Below are positions 27,049 to 37,582 of a stretch of 64,000 nt of DNA, in pieces. The translations under genes were made by a program, and so were the position numbers. The notes under the pieces are model-generated. The model was given only the letters and a program-made list of their open reading frames with translations. It was not told where the DNA came from and ran no database searches. Source of the stretch: Polynucleobacter arcticus (lineage in GTDB: Bacteria; Pseudomonadota; Gammaproteobacteria; Burkholderiales; Burkholderiaceae); contig NZ_CP028940.1 in the NCBI RefSeq assembly GCF_013307205.1, positions 546,647 to 610,646 of the forward strand. Reading direction: 5' to 3'. Position 1 is the first letter of the stretch; every line of letters starts with the position of its first letter.

Positions 27049-27996
27049 TTAATAGATTTGTCTTATTAGAAAAATCGGGCGTCGTTTTGATTCCATATAG
27101 GTTCTTCCAAGATATTCGCCCAATACACCAATACCAATTAACTGCAAACCCCCTAAAAAGGTAACGGCAACCATAATTGAGGCATAGCCAGGTACGTCTA
27201 TACCAAATATAAGAACCCTGAATAATATAAAAATGCTAAAAATAAAAGAGGGAAATGCCACCAAAAAACCAATATAAATCCATGTCCTCATTGGGGCCGT
27301 ACTGAAACTGGTTAGGCCCTCAATAGCAAAATTCCATAGCTTCCAACCATTAAATTTTGTACTGCCAGCAATACGCTCTGGCCTTACATAATCTACACAA
27401 GCCGTTTTAAATCCTACCCACGCAAACAAGCCCTTCATGAAGCGATGAGATTCTGGTAATTTTTTGATTGCATCTACCACGCACCTATCCATCAAACGAA
27501 AGTCACCCACATTTACAGGCAACTTAGGGGATGCAATTTTGTTATGGATGCGATAGAACCATGAGGCAGTTACTCGTTTTAGCCAATGGTCAGAACTTCT
27601 ATTGACTCTTTTTCCCAGTACAACTTCATAACCCTCACGCCATAACTGAATCATCTCCAAAATGAGTTCAGGAGGATCTTGAAGATCTACGTCAATAGGG
27701 ACAACAACCTCCCCGCTGGCAATATCTAGGCCTGCTGTTAGAGCGGCCTCTTTACCAAAATTTCTACTTAAATCGACTATTTTGATGCGTTGATCTGTTT
27801 GTTGGCGTTTGATGAGGCGCTCTAATGTTTCATCAGTACTTCCATCGTTGATAAAAATCATCTCAACAGTCAATTGCTCTTCCTGACTAAAAACACTGGA
27901 TATTTTTTCGATAAAAAAATCAATAGTCTCCTGCTCGTTGAAAACAGGAACCACAAGTGATAACAGTAAATGATGCTTATCTAGGCGGCTATTCAT
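27049..27996 (-). CDS. GtrB-like GT2 membrane glycosyltransferase
   Basis: 315 residues: GT-A domain with LSLVVPVFNEQETI, FINDGSTDETL and VPIDVDLQDPPELI (D-x-D), then RFMKGLFAWVGFK, and two C-terminal helices (about 236-258 and 268-290). This is the arrangement of the GtrB/PglX polyprenyl-phosphate glucosyltransferases, which charge undecaprenyl phosphate with a sugar for use by GT-C enzymes outside. Confidence 0.82.
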   Translation of the reverse strand: MNSRLDKHHLLLSLVVPVFNEQETIDFFIEKISSVFSQEEQLTVEMIFINDGSTDETLERLIKRQQTDQRIKIVDLSRNFGKEAALTAGLDIASGEVVVPIDVDLQDPPELILEMIQLWREGYEVVLGKRVNRSSDHWLKRVTASWFYRIHNKIASPKLPVNVGDFRLMDRCVVDAIKKLPESHRFMKGLFAWVGFKTACVDYVRPERIAGSTKFNGWKLWNFAIEGLTSFSTAPMRTWIYIGFLVAFPSFIFSIFILFRVLIFGIDVPGYASIMVAVTFLGGLQLIGIGVLGEYLGRTYMESKRRPIFLIRQIY

Positions 27997-28092
27997 GAAA
28001 GGCTATTACCGTCGAATAATAAATAGGGAAAAGCAAGATCTTTCTTGGGGTTAAGTTCATATTGAGATCTAGTTTTTTGACTAAAAATATGA

Positions 28093-29586
28093 CTACGAGG
28101 GTTGTCTAACATAAATCACCGATGTCTCATCTTTAAAAACTTGCTTCCAGCTGGGATGAAATTCAAAGTACATGGCAAACTTATCAATGGGCCTCATTAA
28201 TGCCCACTGAATAGCATGGGTATCTAATACACTGGTAATTTGTGTTGAGTCCACAGAGTCGGTAACTTTGTAATAATCATTATTTTCTGGTGTGCCATGA
28301 AGATCAGCCCGTCCATCAATAAATGATGGAATACCTTTAAAGATTAAGAACCCACCAAACTCATAGGAATTAAAAACATTTCCAGTAATACCAAGCTCCT
28401 GCACTTTCTTTAAGGCTTCAATAGGTGCAATTTTAGGATTTAATACAATAGGGTTGGAAGCTTGATAAATCACAGCTAAAAGACCGAACACAATTAGTGT
28501 AAAAATCATAGTGACTTTTTTGGCTGGGGCACTGAGCGCGATAAAAAACTGATCGATCACATTTCCTGCAAGCAGCTTGCCTGGGTTACCCTTGGCATAG
28601 GGCTGCGCCATTAATATAGGTGCTAATAGGCCAAATATGGAGATATACCTCACATGAGCGATTGCCTCATGAAACAGGGCAAGCAGGATAACGATTCCGC
28701 CTATTGATAGCCTGACATTTCCACAATACCCAATAACAAGAAAAGCCATTACCCATAATTCAATGACTATGAGATTGGATCCAAAAGCAGGAGCCCATTC
28801 CGTGATGCCAGTCAAGTATGGGGAAGACATCAAATCAACCCCAAATTTCCAGCCATCCAAACCATAGGGCGTGATTAGAGAGGCTAGCACGGATAATAGG
28901 AAAAACAGTCCCCACAATAGTAAATTCTTAACCCTGTCTTCTTTATCACAATAAATGACAGCATCTATTGCAATGAATGGAATTAAAACCAGACCCAGCA
29001 GAAAACTGCCATGTAAATTTGCCCACAGGACCATCAAAGGCAAAAGAGCAAAGGAGGGTTTCGATCGATTAGCGCTAGCAGTTATTAGGGTCGTGAACCA
29101 AATAATAATAATTGGCCAGGTAAGTAAATGAGGACGAGCTAACAAATGCGTGAGTAGTGATAAATAGCAAAGAAAACTAAACAGCAAGCCATAAATAGGA
29201 GGTAGGTAACGCAAAAAATACCGCAGCTGCAGTCCCAAGGTCAGCGCAAATAAAAATGCAGTAAATATTTTTACCCCACCAAATCCACCCCAGTTATAGA
29301 CTAGCGCCCAAATCACCTGAGCAAGCCACTCATGAGCAATCCATACTTTTCCTTCAGTATTAAATGAGAACGGATCAAATGAGGGCACCAACTGATGAGC
29401 CATCATCCAGTTTCCAGCTGCAATGTGCATGAAACTATCTGGATCATCCAAAAATTGAGAGTTCTGATTAAGCAGAGCATAGAAAAATGCAAATAAACCA
29501 ATAATGAGTGGCCAGGAAAACCCAGCTTTATTGATCCCCTTAAATTTCAATGGGGTATTAATGCCAAGTGATTGATCTACATTCAT
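28093..29586 (-). CDS. Polytopic GT-C-like membrane protein
   Basis: 497 residues with about eleven helices. The first loop has FLDDPDSFMHIAAGNWMMAH and IAHEWLAQVIW, a pattern of acidic/His residues after the first helix seen in GT-C family members of unknown specificity. A soluble tail from about residue 395 contains NVFNSYEFGGFLIFKG and FIDGRADLHG. It overlaps the next gene by four bases, so the two are probably translated together. Confidence 0.6.
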   Translation of the reverse strand: MNVDQSLGINTPLKFKGINKAGFSWPLIIGLFAFFYALLNQNSQFLDDPDSFMHIAAGNWMMAHQLVPSFDPFSFNTEGKVWIAHEWLAQVIWALVYNWGGFGGVKIFTAFLFALTLGLQLRYFLRYLPPIYGLLFSFLCYLSLLTHLLARPHLLTWPIIIIWFTTLITASANRSKPSFALLPLMVLWANLHGSFLLGLVLIPFIAIDAVIYCDKEDRVKNLLLWGLFFLLSVLASLITPYGLDGWKFGVDLMSSPYLTGITEWAPAFGSNLIVIELWVMAFLVIGYCGNVRLSIGGIVILLALFHEAIAHVRYISIFGLLAPILMAQPYAKGNPGKLLAGNVIDQFFIALSAPAKKVTMIFTLIVFGLLAVIYQASNPIVLNPKIAPIEALKKVQELGITGNVFNSYEFGGFLIFKGIPSFIDGRADLHGTPENNDYYKVTDSVDSTQITSVLDTHAIQWALMRPIDKFAMYFEFHPSWKQVFKDETSVIYVRQPS

Positions 29587-30857
29587 AAGCTAAGGGAGAT
29601 TAATTTTAAATAGGGAGTAAAAAGTTCAGTCGAACTCAGGCAGCACTCAGGCAAGCGAAATACCAAAGAATAGGCAACAAGTAAGGCGAAAATAGCTAGG
29701 AAATATTTCTCAGAAAATTGAGTCTTATTGGAGGGTCCATGCTCCTGAACTAATTTGGACTGAGAGCTTTCCGGCTGGTTTTGAGAAGCAAATGTAAAAG
29801 CCAGCATTAGCAAACTATTACAACTAAATGACAGCCATCGCCCCCAATCTGCAGCAATAAAGTACATTAAAAAACTAGAGATAACGCCAAAAAGCATGTA
29901 ACGATTAAAGATGCTTGCATGGTGATGAGTCGTCCTCACAATCACACAAAATACAAAAAACATGACTAAATAATTCCCGAGAATAAAGATAGGCCAATAC
30001 AAATAAGCATCAGTAGCAAAAATGCCATAGAGGGTCAAAAAGTGCTGCTGAAGACCCCAACCCATTGATGCTATTGGCCCAAAAAAGGAGTACGGTGCTG
30101 CTGGAGAAAGGAGGACTCGATCAGATAAATTCAAAGAGTTCCATATATTATTAGCTGACTGCATGTCCCCATGAAATACGCTGCTTAATATGAAAATAGC
30201 TGGAATTAAGAAAAAATAAAGTGCAAAATAAAAACAGTAGAGCCTTTGAAATACACTATTTTTCAAATTAGTCCAGAGCAATACTAAGGTTAAGGGATAG
30301 CCCATAAAGACGTAGCCCTCGTGTACAAATGTACAAATAATCCCGCCAATAATTGCAAGCAAAAACAAAAGAGAGTTGAATATTGTTTTTTTATGTGCGG
30401 AAGATCTTTTGATAGCTAATGTAATAAGACACAGCACGCCGAATAAAAGTAAAAAAATAATTTCTTTTCTTGTAAAAAATTGCATGGTTAAGCCCATCTG
30501 CACTATTCCACCGGGAATCAGCAAAGCAGGAACTAATACGTACCAATTTTTGATTCTTGAATAAAAGTAAACTGATAAAAAAATAGCTACATACAGATAA
30601 AATAGAATCAAAGTTATGATATTTACGCTTTGGATTACAGACTCGCCAGCAGAAAAAATATATAACAACTGACCTATAAGCCCCCTTCTAACAAAGCCCC
30701 CTTCGTAATTAATCAACCATTCAGCAATCGGCCAAGACCCAAACTTCAAAATCTCAGGATCTCCAAACATCCAAACGCCAGGAATAATGATTGCGAGGTC
30801 AATCATGAAAATGACAACTATCGGGAGTGAGAGTTGGCTAAATTTCTTCATGAACAT
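29583..30857 (-). CDS. Polytopic membrane protein of unknown function
   Basis: 424 residues, about ten predicted helices. The segment WLINYEGGFVRRGLIGQLLY is a recurring motif of bacterial membrane proteins found in polysaccharide loci. A charged cytoplasmic-type loop occurs near 365-390. It overlaps both neighbours (4 bp and 20 bp) and is likely cotranscribed with them. Confidence 0.55.
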   Translation of the reverse strand: MFMKKFSQLSLPIVVIFMIDLAIIIPGVWMFGDPEILKFGSWPIAEWLINYEGGFVRRGLIGQLLYIFSAGESVIQSVNIITLILFYLYVAIFLSVYFYSRIKNWYVLVPALLIPGGIVQMGLTMQFFTRKEIIFLLLFGVLCLITLAIKRSSAHKKTIFNSLLFLLAIIGGIICTFVHEGYVFMGYPLTLVLLWTNLKNSVFQRLYCFYFALYFFLIPAIFILSSVFHGDMQSANNIWNSLNLSDRVLLSPAAPYSFFGPIASMGWGLQQHFLTLYGIFATDAYLYWPIFILGNYLVMFFVFCVIVRTTHHHASIFNRYMLFGVISSFLMYFIAADWGRWLSFSCNSLLMLAFTFASQNQPESSQSKLVQEHGPSNKTQFSEKYFLAIFALLVAYSLVFRLPECCLSSTELFTPYLKLISLSL

Positions 30858-31365
30858 AAAAAATAGTTGATGGGAACTTATTACCCAAGTATTGGCAGGT
30901 AAACTGACCGCTACCCTTTATTAAAATATTAGCGCGCAAGCTCTCCTCAGTCATTTGTAGTTGAAGGGTTTTTTTATTTAGCTTGCCTGCAGTATTCCAA
31001 TCATCTTTTTTGATTTCACTAGAATCACATGAACCCATTTTAAAAATGAGCTCAGTATCATTACTGAGGCAGACTTGATAAACCCCAGTAAAAGGCTTAG
31101 AAACGTATTGCGTAATCACTCGCTCATACTTTTCAATAAGCATTTGATCTTTGCCAGAAAATACTGACTGAAGATCACCATTGCTTAAAAAAGATTCTTG
31201 CTGCGTATTCCCCTTACAAAGCCAATATTCGGGTAATTGATTTTTATTGCAAGCAATCAAGACGATGCTTATCGGAAAAAGTAAGATGCAATTTTGAATA
31301 CCTCCCAAGCGAAGACTAGAAGTAAGCTCAACTAATCTACAGAATAATTTATGAAGTGAAGGCAT
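30838..31365 (-). CDS. Possible lipoprotein of unknown function
   Basis: 175 residues. A hydrophobic segment ILLFPISIVLIAC ends in a lipobox-like LIAC at residues 36-39, so the true start may be later than the first codon. The rest is a small soluble domain with Cys at about 49, 98, 113 and 156. It ends 20 bases inside the next gene. No family recognised. Confidence 0.45.
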   Translation of the reverse strand: MPSLHKLFCRLVELTSSLRLGGIQNCILLFPISIVLIACNKNQLPEYWLCKGNTQQESFLSNGDLQSVFSGKDQMLIEKYERVITQYVSKPFTGVYQVCLSNDTELIFKMGSCDSSEIKKDDWNTAGKLNKKTLQLQMTEESLRANILIKGSGQFTCQYLGNKFPSTIFYVHEEI

Positions 31366-31388
31366 TAATAAAAAACCTATGAATCCAG

Positions 31389-32327
31389 TTACTTCATCAT
31401 TCCTGCCACGGCAATCACAACCGGAGCAAGCACAACAACAAATAAAGCTGGAAATATGCAGGTAATTAAGGGGATTGTCAGTTTGATCTGAACTTTGGCT
31501 GCCTGAGCGCGAGCTTCCATCTTTCTTTTATACCGAAGGTCTTTTGAAAAAACTTCAAGAGCATCTGAAATACTCGCTCCATATCGATCGGCTTGATTAA
31601 TCATCGAAGCAAATATTTTGATGTCTTCTAACCCAGTACGCTTAGCAAGATTTTGCATAGCAACGGCTCTTGAGTTTCCCGCCTTCAAGTCATTTGCAAG
31701 CAGATTAAATTCCACTGACATTGCTTTATTCATTAGCTCAATTTCAGCACCAACTCGTGCTATAGCAGCATCAATTGCCATGCCTGAAGAAATGCACACT
31801 CTAATTAAGTCGAGAGCCGTTGGGAACGCTAAAAGTAATTGTTTCTTACGAGATCTTGTGTAGAAAAAAAGAAAAATATCAGGAAGATAATACCCAGCCG
31901 CGCAACAGATCAGAACTTTAATTGCAATCTGCAATATTGATGCGCTGGTAAAGGGATTAGAAATTGATGACAGGGTAATATAAAATAAATACAAGAGGAA
32001 TATCATGGTTCCTATTAAAGTTTTTATCCCAAAAAAGTAGCTCAAACTTCTTTTACTACGAAGACCTGCTTCATTAAATTTATTTTTGGTTTTTTCAAGA
32101 TCCGCTTCTTTTCCTGGAAATGAATATCGAACTAAGGGCTCGATAAAATGCTTATAAAATGCATTAGCAAGACGATTAATTTTTATAGGGCTCCTGTCTT
32201 TTCTCTTTACTTGATAGAGACGTGTACCTGCCTGTTTGTCAAAGTACGAGTACGTAAAGTAAACGCATCCTGAAAAACATATCCAGAAAATAAACGCTAA
32301 AGTAATAATGGAAGAAAAACTCAGCAT
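31389..32327 (-). CDS. tadC: Tad pilus platform protein TadC
   Basis: 312 residues, a GspF/TadC inner membrane platform protein. It has a first helix at 5-27, two around 90-140, and a C-terminal one (PLITCIFPALFVVVLAPVVIAVAG), with the T2SF domain between (DLIRVCISSGMAIDAAI, RTGLEDIKIFASMINQADRYGASISDAL). It works with TadB as the base on which the TadA ATPase drives Flp pilus assembly. Four bases separate it from tadB. Confidence 0.9.
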   Translation of the reverse strand: MLSFSSIITLAFIFWICFSGCVYFTYSYFDKQAGTRLYQVKRKDRSPIKINRLANAFYKHFIEPLVRYSFPGKEADLEKTKNKFNEAGLRSKRSLSYFFGIKTLIGTMIFLLYLFYITLSSISNPFTSASILQIAIKVLICCAAGYYLPDIFLFFYTRSRKKQLLLAFPTALDLIRVCISSGMAIDAAIARVGAEIELMNKAMSVEFNLLANDLKAGNSRAVAMQNLAKRTGLEDIKIFASMINQADRYGASISDALEVFSKDLRYKRKMEARAQAAKVQIKLTIPLITCIFPALFVVVLAPVVIAVAGMMK

Positions 32328-32331
32328 TTTT

Positions 32332-33306
32332 TTAGATACGTATGTTCGTTATTTGTCGCATCCAAATAAATCCAAGCATTACTTGTCCGATAGTGTAGTA
32401 AATGATGCTCATGCCATTGGGATTTTCTAGTAATCCGTCGTAATATTGTGGGTTGATAAATGAAACTAAACTCACCATGATTAACGGTAGTGAGCCTAGC
32501 ACCTTAGCCGCCATTTTTCCTTCAGATGCTAGTGTTTTCACCAACACCTTAGATTCCAGCCTTGCCCGCATCATTCTAGACACCTCGCTTAACAAAGAAG
32601 CAAGGCTACCCCCCGTCTCTTGATTAATCACTATAGCGATTGCAAAAAAACGGACATCTTCAGTATCAATGCGATAAATTAGATTCTGCATAACATCACG
32701 AATCGGCATACCAATATTTAATTGATCAAATGTGATTTTTAATTGGGCAGCAATGGGCATGGGGGAATCTGCCACGGCCGCCTGAATTGCTGCATTGAGA
32801 GAATGTCCAGCACTTAAAGACCGCGCTATGTACTCTATTGCTCCAGGAAGTTGATCTTCAATTTTCGCTCGATGTTTCGCATTTTTAATTCTGATAAAGA
32901 AAATAGGTGCTGATGAAGCTAAAAGCCCGATAATAAGGCCCTGAAATAAAGAGCCTGTAACAATATAAAAAAGTAAAAAAGAGACTATAAAGATAATTAG
33001 TAAAGTTAAAACTAAATCATGAACATTGAATTTGAATCCTGAACGAAAGATCATTCCATCAAGAGTTCTAAATACTAAAAATTTCTTCAAGGTTTGATCA
33101 ATTTTTTCATCTTTACTAAACACCCTATATTTAAAAATAGAATTAATAGTTTTTAATTCTTGGCTGTCATTAACCAATCTATTCAGACGAGATTCTAATT
33201 TTTTATTAGTCGATCCATCTTTTACAATAAAGGTTCGGAACGCCCAGTAGGACAGCACTAAACTAAAGACGCATAAGATCAATAGAGAGGTGTAGTAATA
33301 ATTCAT
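32332..33306 (-). CDS. tadB: Tad pilus platform protein TadB
   Basis: 324 residues: N-terminal helix, two helices around 100-140, and the T2SF domain (YIARSLSAGHSLNAAIQAAVADSP, YRIDTEDVRFFAIAIVINQETGGSLASLLSEV). Paired with tadC; its start overlaps the stop of tadA by four bases. Confidence 0.9.
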   Translation of the reverse strand: MNYYYTSLLILCVFSLVLSYWAFRTFIVKDGSTNKKLESRLNRLVNDSQELKTINSIFKYRVFSKDEKIDQTLKKFLVFRTLDGMIFRSGFKFNVHDLVLTLLIIFIVSFLLFYIVTGSLFQGLIIGLLASSAPIFFIRIKNAKHRAKIEDQLPGAIEYIARSLSAGHSLNAAIQAAVADSPMPIAAQLKITFDQLNIGMPIRDVMQNLIYRIDTEDVRFFAIAIVINQETGGSLASLLSEVSRMMRARLESKVLVKTLASEGKMAAKVLGSLPLIMVSLVSFINPQYYDGLLENPNGMSIIYYTIGQVMLGFIWMRQITNIRI

Positions 33307-34652
33307 ACTGCTGAAGCCACAAATAAATGTTCATCCACGGTGGCTCCACGCGTTGCTAGCTTATCTGCAAGCCGTAGCCGTATTCCTGTAGCTACATGCT
33401 CGCCAAGTACGGCACCGCTAGGGGATATTCCTCGTTGATTAAAAACAAATATATCTTGCATCGATATCATCTCGCCTTCCATACCAACAATTTCACTGAT
33501 ACTGGTTACTTTTCTCTGACCGTCACTCAAGCGAGAAATATGAATTACGATAGAAATCGCTGAGGCAATTTGTTGACGTAGCGATTTTTGAACAGCAGAA
33601 ACACCTGCCATACCAACCATATTCTCAATTCGAACTACTGCCTCTCGAGCTGAGTTTGCGTGAATCGTAGTTAATGATCCATCATGTCCTGTATTCATGG
33701 CTTGCAACATATCTAGTACTTCAGCTCCACGGATTTCACCCAACACAATCCGATCAGGGCGCATCCGCAAGCAGTTGTGTAATAGTGAGCGTTGATCGAT
33801 GCCGCCTTGTCCCTCGATATTGGATTGTCTTGTTTCTAAACGAACAACGTGCGGCTGCTGCAAGCGAAGTTCAGCAGCATCTTCAATGGTGATGATGCGT
33901 TCATTTTCAGGAATATAGCTAGACAAAATATTTAACAAGGTTGTTTTACCGCTTCCAGTACCGCCCGCGATCAAGATATTAATTTTGGCTTTGACTAATG
34001 CGGCCAGTACTAAGGCCATTTGCTCAGTTAACGCTCCACCGTGGACTAGATTTGATATAGTTAATGGCACGACAGAAAACCGACGAATAGACATTGATGG
34101 GCCATCAAGTGCCAGAGGGGGAATAATTGCATTGACACGAGAACCATCAGGTAAACGGGCATCTACCATAGGGCTAGATTCATCAATACGCCGTCCAATT
34201 CTTGAGGCAATTTTTTGAATAATTTTTAATAAATGGGCATTGTTATCAAATTGAATCTTTGATCTTTCAAGAACGCCTTTTCTCTCTACATAAATATTAA
34301 AGGCATTATTAATTAAGATATCTGATATGGATGGGTCTGCAATCAATACCTCAAGGGGCCCTAAACCAATTAATTCATTTTGAATTGCGGCTATGAGCTT
34401 CGATACATCAGCTTCAGACACTACTAAATTCAGGCTTGAAACTAAAAGTAGTAAACCTTCTTCAATTTGCTCTTTTAATTCAGAGCTAGTCATATTTTCT
34501 ATAGTCGCAAGATCTATTTGATCAAGTAATTTAGAGTGTAAAAGCCCCTTAATAGAAGCAAAATCATTCTTTGAAATGATGTCTGAGCGCTCTGAGTTTC
34601 TGTACTCAATTTTAGCTTTGATGCTATTTCCTAGCGTAGTCCTTATAGTCAT
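33303..34652 (-). CDS. tadA: Tad secretion ATPase TadA (CpaF)
   Basis: 449 residues, the PilT/VirB11-class hexameric ATPase powering Flp export. Walker [10 protein letters not shown] (230-238), Asp box region ITIEDAAEL, Walker B IVLGEIRG (302-309) and His box GSLTTIHAN (325-333) are all intact. The N-terminal CpaF domain includes [12 protein letters not shown] and [16 protein letters not shown]. Part of an uninterrupted minus-strand tad operon. Confidence 0.95.
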   Translation of the reverse strand: MTIRTTLGNSIKAKIEYRNSERSDIISKNDFASIKGLLHSKLLDQIDLATIENMTSSELKEQIEEGLLLLVSSLNLVVSEADVSKLIAAIQNELIGLGPLEVLIADPSISDILINNAFNIYVERKGVLERSKIQFDNNAHLLKIIQKIASRIGRRIDESSPMVDARLPDGSRVNAIIPPLALDGPSMSIRRFSVVPLTISNLVHGGALTEQMALVLAALVKAKINILIAGGTGSGKTTLLNILSSYIPENERIITIEDAAELRLQQPHVVRLETRQSNIEGQGGIDQRSLLHNCLRMRPDRIVLGEIRGAEVLDMLQAMNTGHDGSLTTIHANSAREAVVRIENMVGMAGVSAVQKSLRQQIASAISIVIHISRLSDGQRKVTSISEIVGMEGEMISMQDIFVFNQRGISPSGAVLGEHVATGIRLRLADKLATRGATVDEHLFVASAV

Positions 34653-34666
34653 GATTCTATTCAGAC

Positions 34667-35833
34667 TTATTTAGTAAACAGGGATTTAACCCAAGACCGC
34701 TTGATGTCGGGATTTAAATTTACCCCCGTCAATTCTGATGCTATTTTTCGCAATGAGATACAAATTTGACTTTTGCTTGAAATGTTTGTGATGGGCTTGC
34801 CAAGATTTGCAGATTCCATGGCAACTTTTGAGTCATTGGGTATTGTGGAACTTAATCCCCTCTTAATTAAAGCCTCAGTCTTTGTGGCCGAAAGAAAGCT
34901 ATTCTCCTCGAGCCGATTTAAGATCAATCGAATCTTGCTATGCGGATAGCTCAATCTATCAAATAGATCTATAAGAGTTAATAATCCTCGCAAATAAGCC
35001 ATGATCGGCTGAGTGATCAGATAAATTAAATTTGACCGATCCAAAGCCCTAATGGTGATTCCATCTAAAGCATGTGGTAAATCTAGGATAACAAAATCAA
35101 ACTCTTTAGAGGCTACAGTAATTAAATTATCGATATGGTCTGGAGTAATCCGCAAACCCTTTTCTGGATCATTTGGACCCTCTAGTAGAAAAAAATTCGT
35201 TTCCATTTTCAGTGATCCTGCAATCAGCATCATGGCATCTAAAGATTCATGCTCAGCAATCTCAGCAAACGAACTTCCTGAGGTTTCATCTGCAAGATAA
35301 AAAGCTGCATCACCACCTTGGATATGTAGATCAATAATTAAGGTCCGGCAGCCAAACTCTGAGGATAGGATGTATCCTAAATTAGTAGCAAGGAAAGTAG
35401 CGCCCGCACCGCCTTTGGAAGACATGAACGCAAGAACTGTTCCTGATGAATTTCCCCTTAAATTCTTATTTCTTCTGCGAATTCTATCGATTGCTAATTT
35501 CAATTCTTCTAGAATTATCGTGCCCGTTAACACATCCTTAGCCCCAGCTCGCATTAACTCAAGTAACTCAGAATTAGATAACTCTTCACTAATATAAATT
35601 ACTGCGGGCCACAATGACGCCTCAGTTAACGACGTGATAATTGGTAGATCTTCCTTGATTAACCTACTATTTTGAATGATGAGTAAGTCCGTATACTCTA
35701 TGTTAATTTGATCTATTTGCAGCCCTCGATCTTCACGCACCAACTCTTTGACTATGTCTGATGCCAAAAAGGCAGAATGTATATTTCCAACTCCACCAGT
35801 GAAATTAGGTTCGGTAATAATGGTGATATTCAT
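34667..35833 (-). CDS. tadZ: TadZ/CpaE pilus localisation protein
   Basis: 388 residues: an N-terminal receiver-like domain without clear phospho-acceptor chemistry (about 1-120) and a ParA/MinD-like domain beginning VLAFMSSKGGAGATFLATNLG (131-153). The Walker A is KGGAGAT, lacking the second lysine, as in other TadZ proteins. FVILDLPHALD supplies the switch Asp. It is thought to place the Tad machinery at the pole. Confidence 0.88.
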   Translation of the reverse strand: MNITIITEPNFTGGVGNIHSAFLASDIVKELVREDRGLQIDQINIEYTDLLIIQNSRLIKEDLPIITSLTEASLWPAVIYISEELSNSELLELMRAGAKDVLTGTIILEELKLAIDRIRRRNKNLRGNSSGTVLAFMSSKGGAGATFLATNLGYILSSEFGCRTLIIDLHIQGGDAAFYLADETSGSSFAEIAEHESLDAMMLIAGSLKMETNFFLLEGPNDPEKGLRITPDHIDNLITVASKEFDFVILDLPHALDGITIRALDRSNLIYLITQPIMAYLRGLLTLIDLFDRLSYPHSKIRLILNRLEENSFLSATKTEALIKRGLSSTIPNDSKVAMESANLGKPITNISSKSQICISLRKIASELTGVNLNPDIKRSWVKSLFTK

Positions 35834-35835
35834 AG

Positions 35836-36186
35836 TTAGAAGCCAGTGGCTCCTGATTGAGAACCGCTTCCACTGCCCCCAGACGAACCTGAGCTGCCTG
35901 AAGAACTAGATGTGCCACCTGCAGCAGATCCAATTTGTGGAAAAATAAATGATTTTTGGTAGTTATCTATGGTGGCCTTAGCGCTAACGCCATCCATTCC
36001 ACCTAAGACTCTATCTTTTGGGGGGCCATCAGGGTAAATAGATTGTGCCCTGATCGCATTATTTACGGACTTACCTAGATTCATGTCAGCATCCCACCCT
36101 TGCTGAGCACAAGCAGTAAGCATTCCAACAGATAGCCAGGCGAAGAGTTTTTTCAGGGTCATGAGAAATGACTTATTTAGATACAT
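35836..36186 (-). CDS. Small Tad-locus lipoprotein (CpaD-like)
   Basis: 116 residues from the ATG at 36186, selected by AGGAG seven bases upstream; it overlaps the secretin gene by 14 bases. Lipobox LTAC with Cys26. The mature protein has GKSVNNAIRAQSIYPDG and GGMDGVSAKATIDNYQKSF, typical of the short CpaD-type pilus lipoproteins of Burkholderiales, then a Ser/Gly tail. It likely assists the secretin in the outer membrane. Confidence 0.72.
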   Translation of the reverse strand: MYLNKSFLMTLKKLFAWLSVGMLTACAQQGWDADMNLGKSVNNAIRAQSIYPDGPPKDRVLGGMDGVSAKATIDNYQKSFIFPQIGSAAGGTSSSSGSSGSSGGSGSGSQSGATGF

Positions 36187-37582
36187 TGCTCTGCTCCTGA
36201 GTATTTTGTAGTTTTGAGGGGTTAGGATTTCCCTCCATTTTTCCCTCTAAAAAGAATTCACTATAACTAGGCTGCACAAAGTTATCAGTTGGTATGCTTG
36301 GTTTTTCATCCAGGGGCTTAACAATCCGCGGAGTTACTAGAATAATTAACTCACTGCGCTGACTATTAAACGCACTACTACGAAATAAAGCGCCAATAAT
36401 AGGTAGGGAGGCTAGCCAAGGAAATGCTGCAATAGATTCTTGGACACTATTATTAATCAAACCGCCAATAGCAAATGTTTGCCCATCACTCAATTGCACC
36501 GTAGTTGATGCACTCCTACTTTTAATATTTGGTACAACCTGTGTCTGACCATTTGCGCTAATTGAAAATCCATTGCTACTGACATCAGAAACTTTTGGCG
36601 CAACCTTCAGATTAATTCGATTGCCACCCAATACTGTCGGTGTAAAACGAACGCCGATTCCATATTCGACTGGGGTTAAAGTAACTACCGCATTACCGTA
36701 TCCACTAGCCTGAGAAATCGGCAAATAAACAGTCCCTCCCGATAAGAAGTTTCCCTCTTGACCGCTAATGGCCATAATGTTGGGCTCAGCTAGTATTTTG
36801 ATCAACCCATTAGCCTCACTAGCTTGCAAAAATGCTTGGGTTGATCCAGCTCCAGCGCCAAATGCAGCTAAGGCAGTTGAACCCCCAGTTCCAATCAGGC
36901 TGTAGGAAAAATTGGAATTTGCAAATGAAATACCAAGAGCACTTGATACAGATCGATCAATTTCAGCAATTTTCACTTCGAGCAATACCTGAGGGAGGCT
37001 CTCGGTTGAAAGCATGTTCAATACTTTTCTACCAGATGCCTCTTCAGTAATTCGAACAGCTTTTTGTACCGTATCAGCATCTTTAGCTATCCCAGCTAAA
37101 ACAATAGATTCACCAGCTGAATTAATCTGAAATACATTCCCCGATGGGAGTAATTTATATAAAAGATTGGATATGTAATTTGCATCACCGACCACGATCA
37201 AATCTAAGGTACTGGAGCCCCCGTCCTTGTACCAAATAATTACATTAGTGGAACCTGTTTTTTTTCCGAGAAATTGCACATCCATTGCTGTTGTCGATAA
37301 GACGTCAGCTATATTGATATTTCCAATAGCAATTCGAGCTACCGGGGCTTTAAATCGATAGGACAGGGTTTTACCCACAGTTAAGGCAATACTATTTTGT
37401 GCTGCTTCAATGCTTTTGGATTGAGCGACTACCGATGTTGGTGTGGGGATTCCCACTACCCTCTCTTGAGAAAATGCAGGATTAACCGCATTTAAAGCAA
37501 AAATCAAAGTAACAACAAACGCCTTTCTAATAAACCCAAAATGATTACTTGTTGCCTGATGATGAAAATTGAGTAGTTTCAT
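36173..37582 (-). CDS. rcpA: Tad secretin CpaC/RcpA
   Basis: 469 residues with a signal peptide (AFVVTLIFALNAVNPAFSQ). N-terminal RIAIGNINIADVL / GKKTGSTNVIIWYKDG domain and BON-like repeat, then the secretin core: EVKIAEIDRS, LAEPNIMAISGQEGNFLSGG, VEYGIGVRFTPTVL, SDGQTFAIGGLI, LPIIGALFRS and ELIILVTPRIV. It forms the outer-membrane channel for the Flp pilus. Four-base overlap with the cpaB gene. Confidence 0.92.
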   Translation of the reverse strand: MKLLNFHHQATSNHFGFIRKAFVVTLIFALNAVNPAFSQERVVGIPTPTSVVAQSKSIEAAQNSIALTVGKTLSYRFKAPVARIAIGNINIADVLSTTAMDVQFLGKKTGSTNVIIWYKDGGSSTLDLIVVGDANYISNLLYKLLPSGNVFQINSAGESIVLAGIAKDADTVQKAVRITEEASGRKVLNMLSTESLPQVLLEVKIAEIDRSVSSALGISFANSNFSYSLIGTGGSTALAAFGAGAGSTQAFLQASEANGLIKILAEPNIMAISGQEGNFLSGGTVYLPISQASGYGNAVVTLTPVEYGIGVRFTPTVLGGNRINLKVAPKVSDVSSNGFSISANGQTQVVPNIKSRSASTTVQLSDGQTFAIGGLINNSVQESIAAFPWLASLPIIGALFRSSAFNSQRSELIILVTPRIVKPLDEKPSIPTDNFVQPSYSEFFLEGKMEGNPNPSKLQNTQEQSNVSK

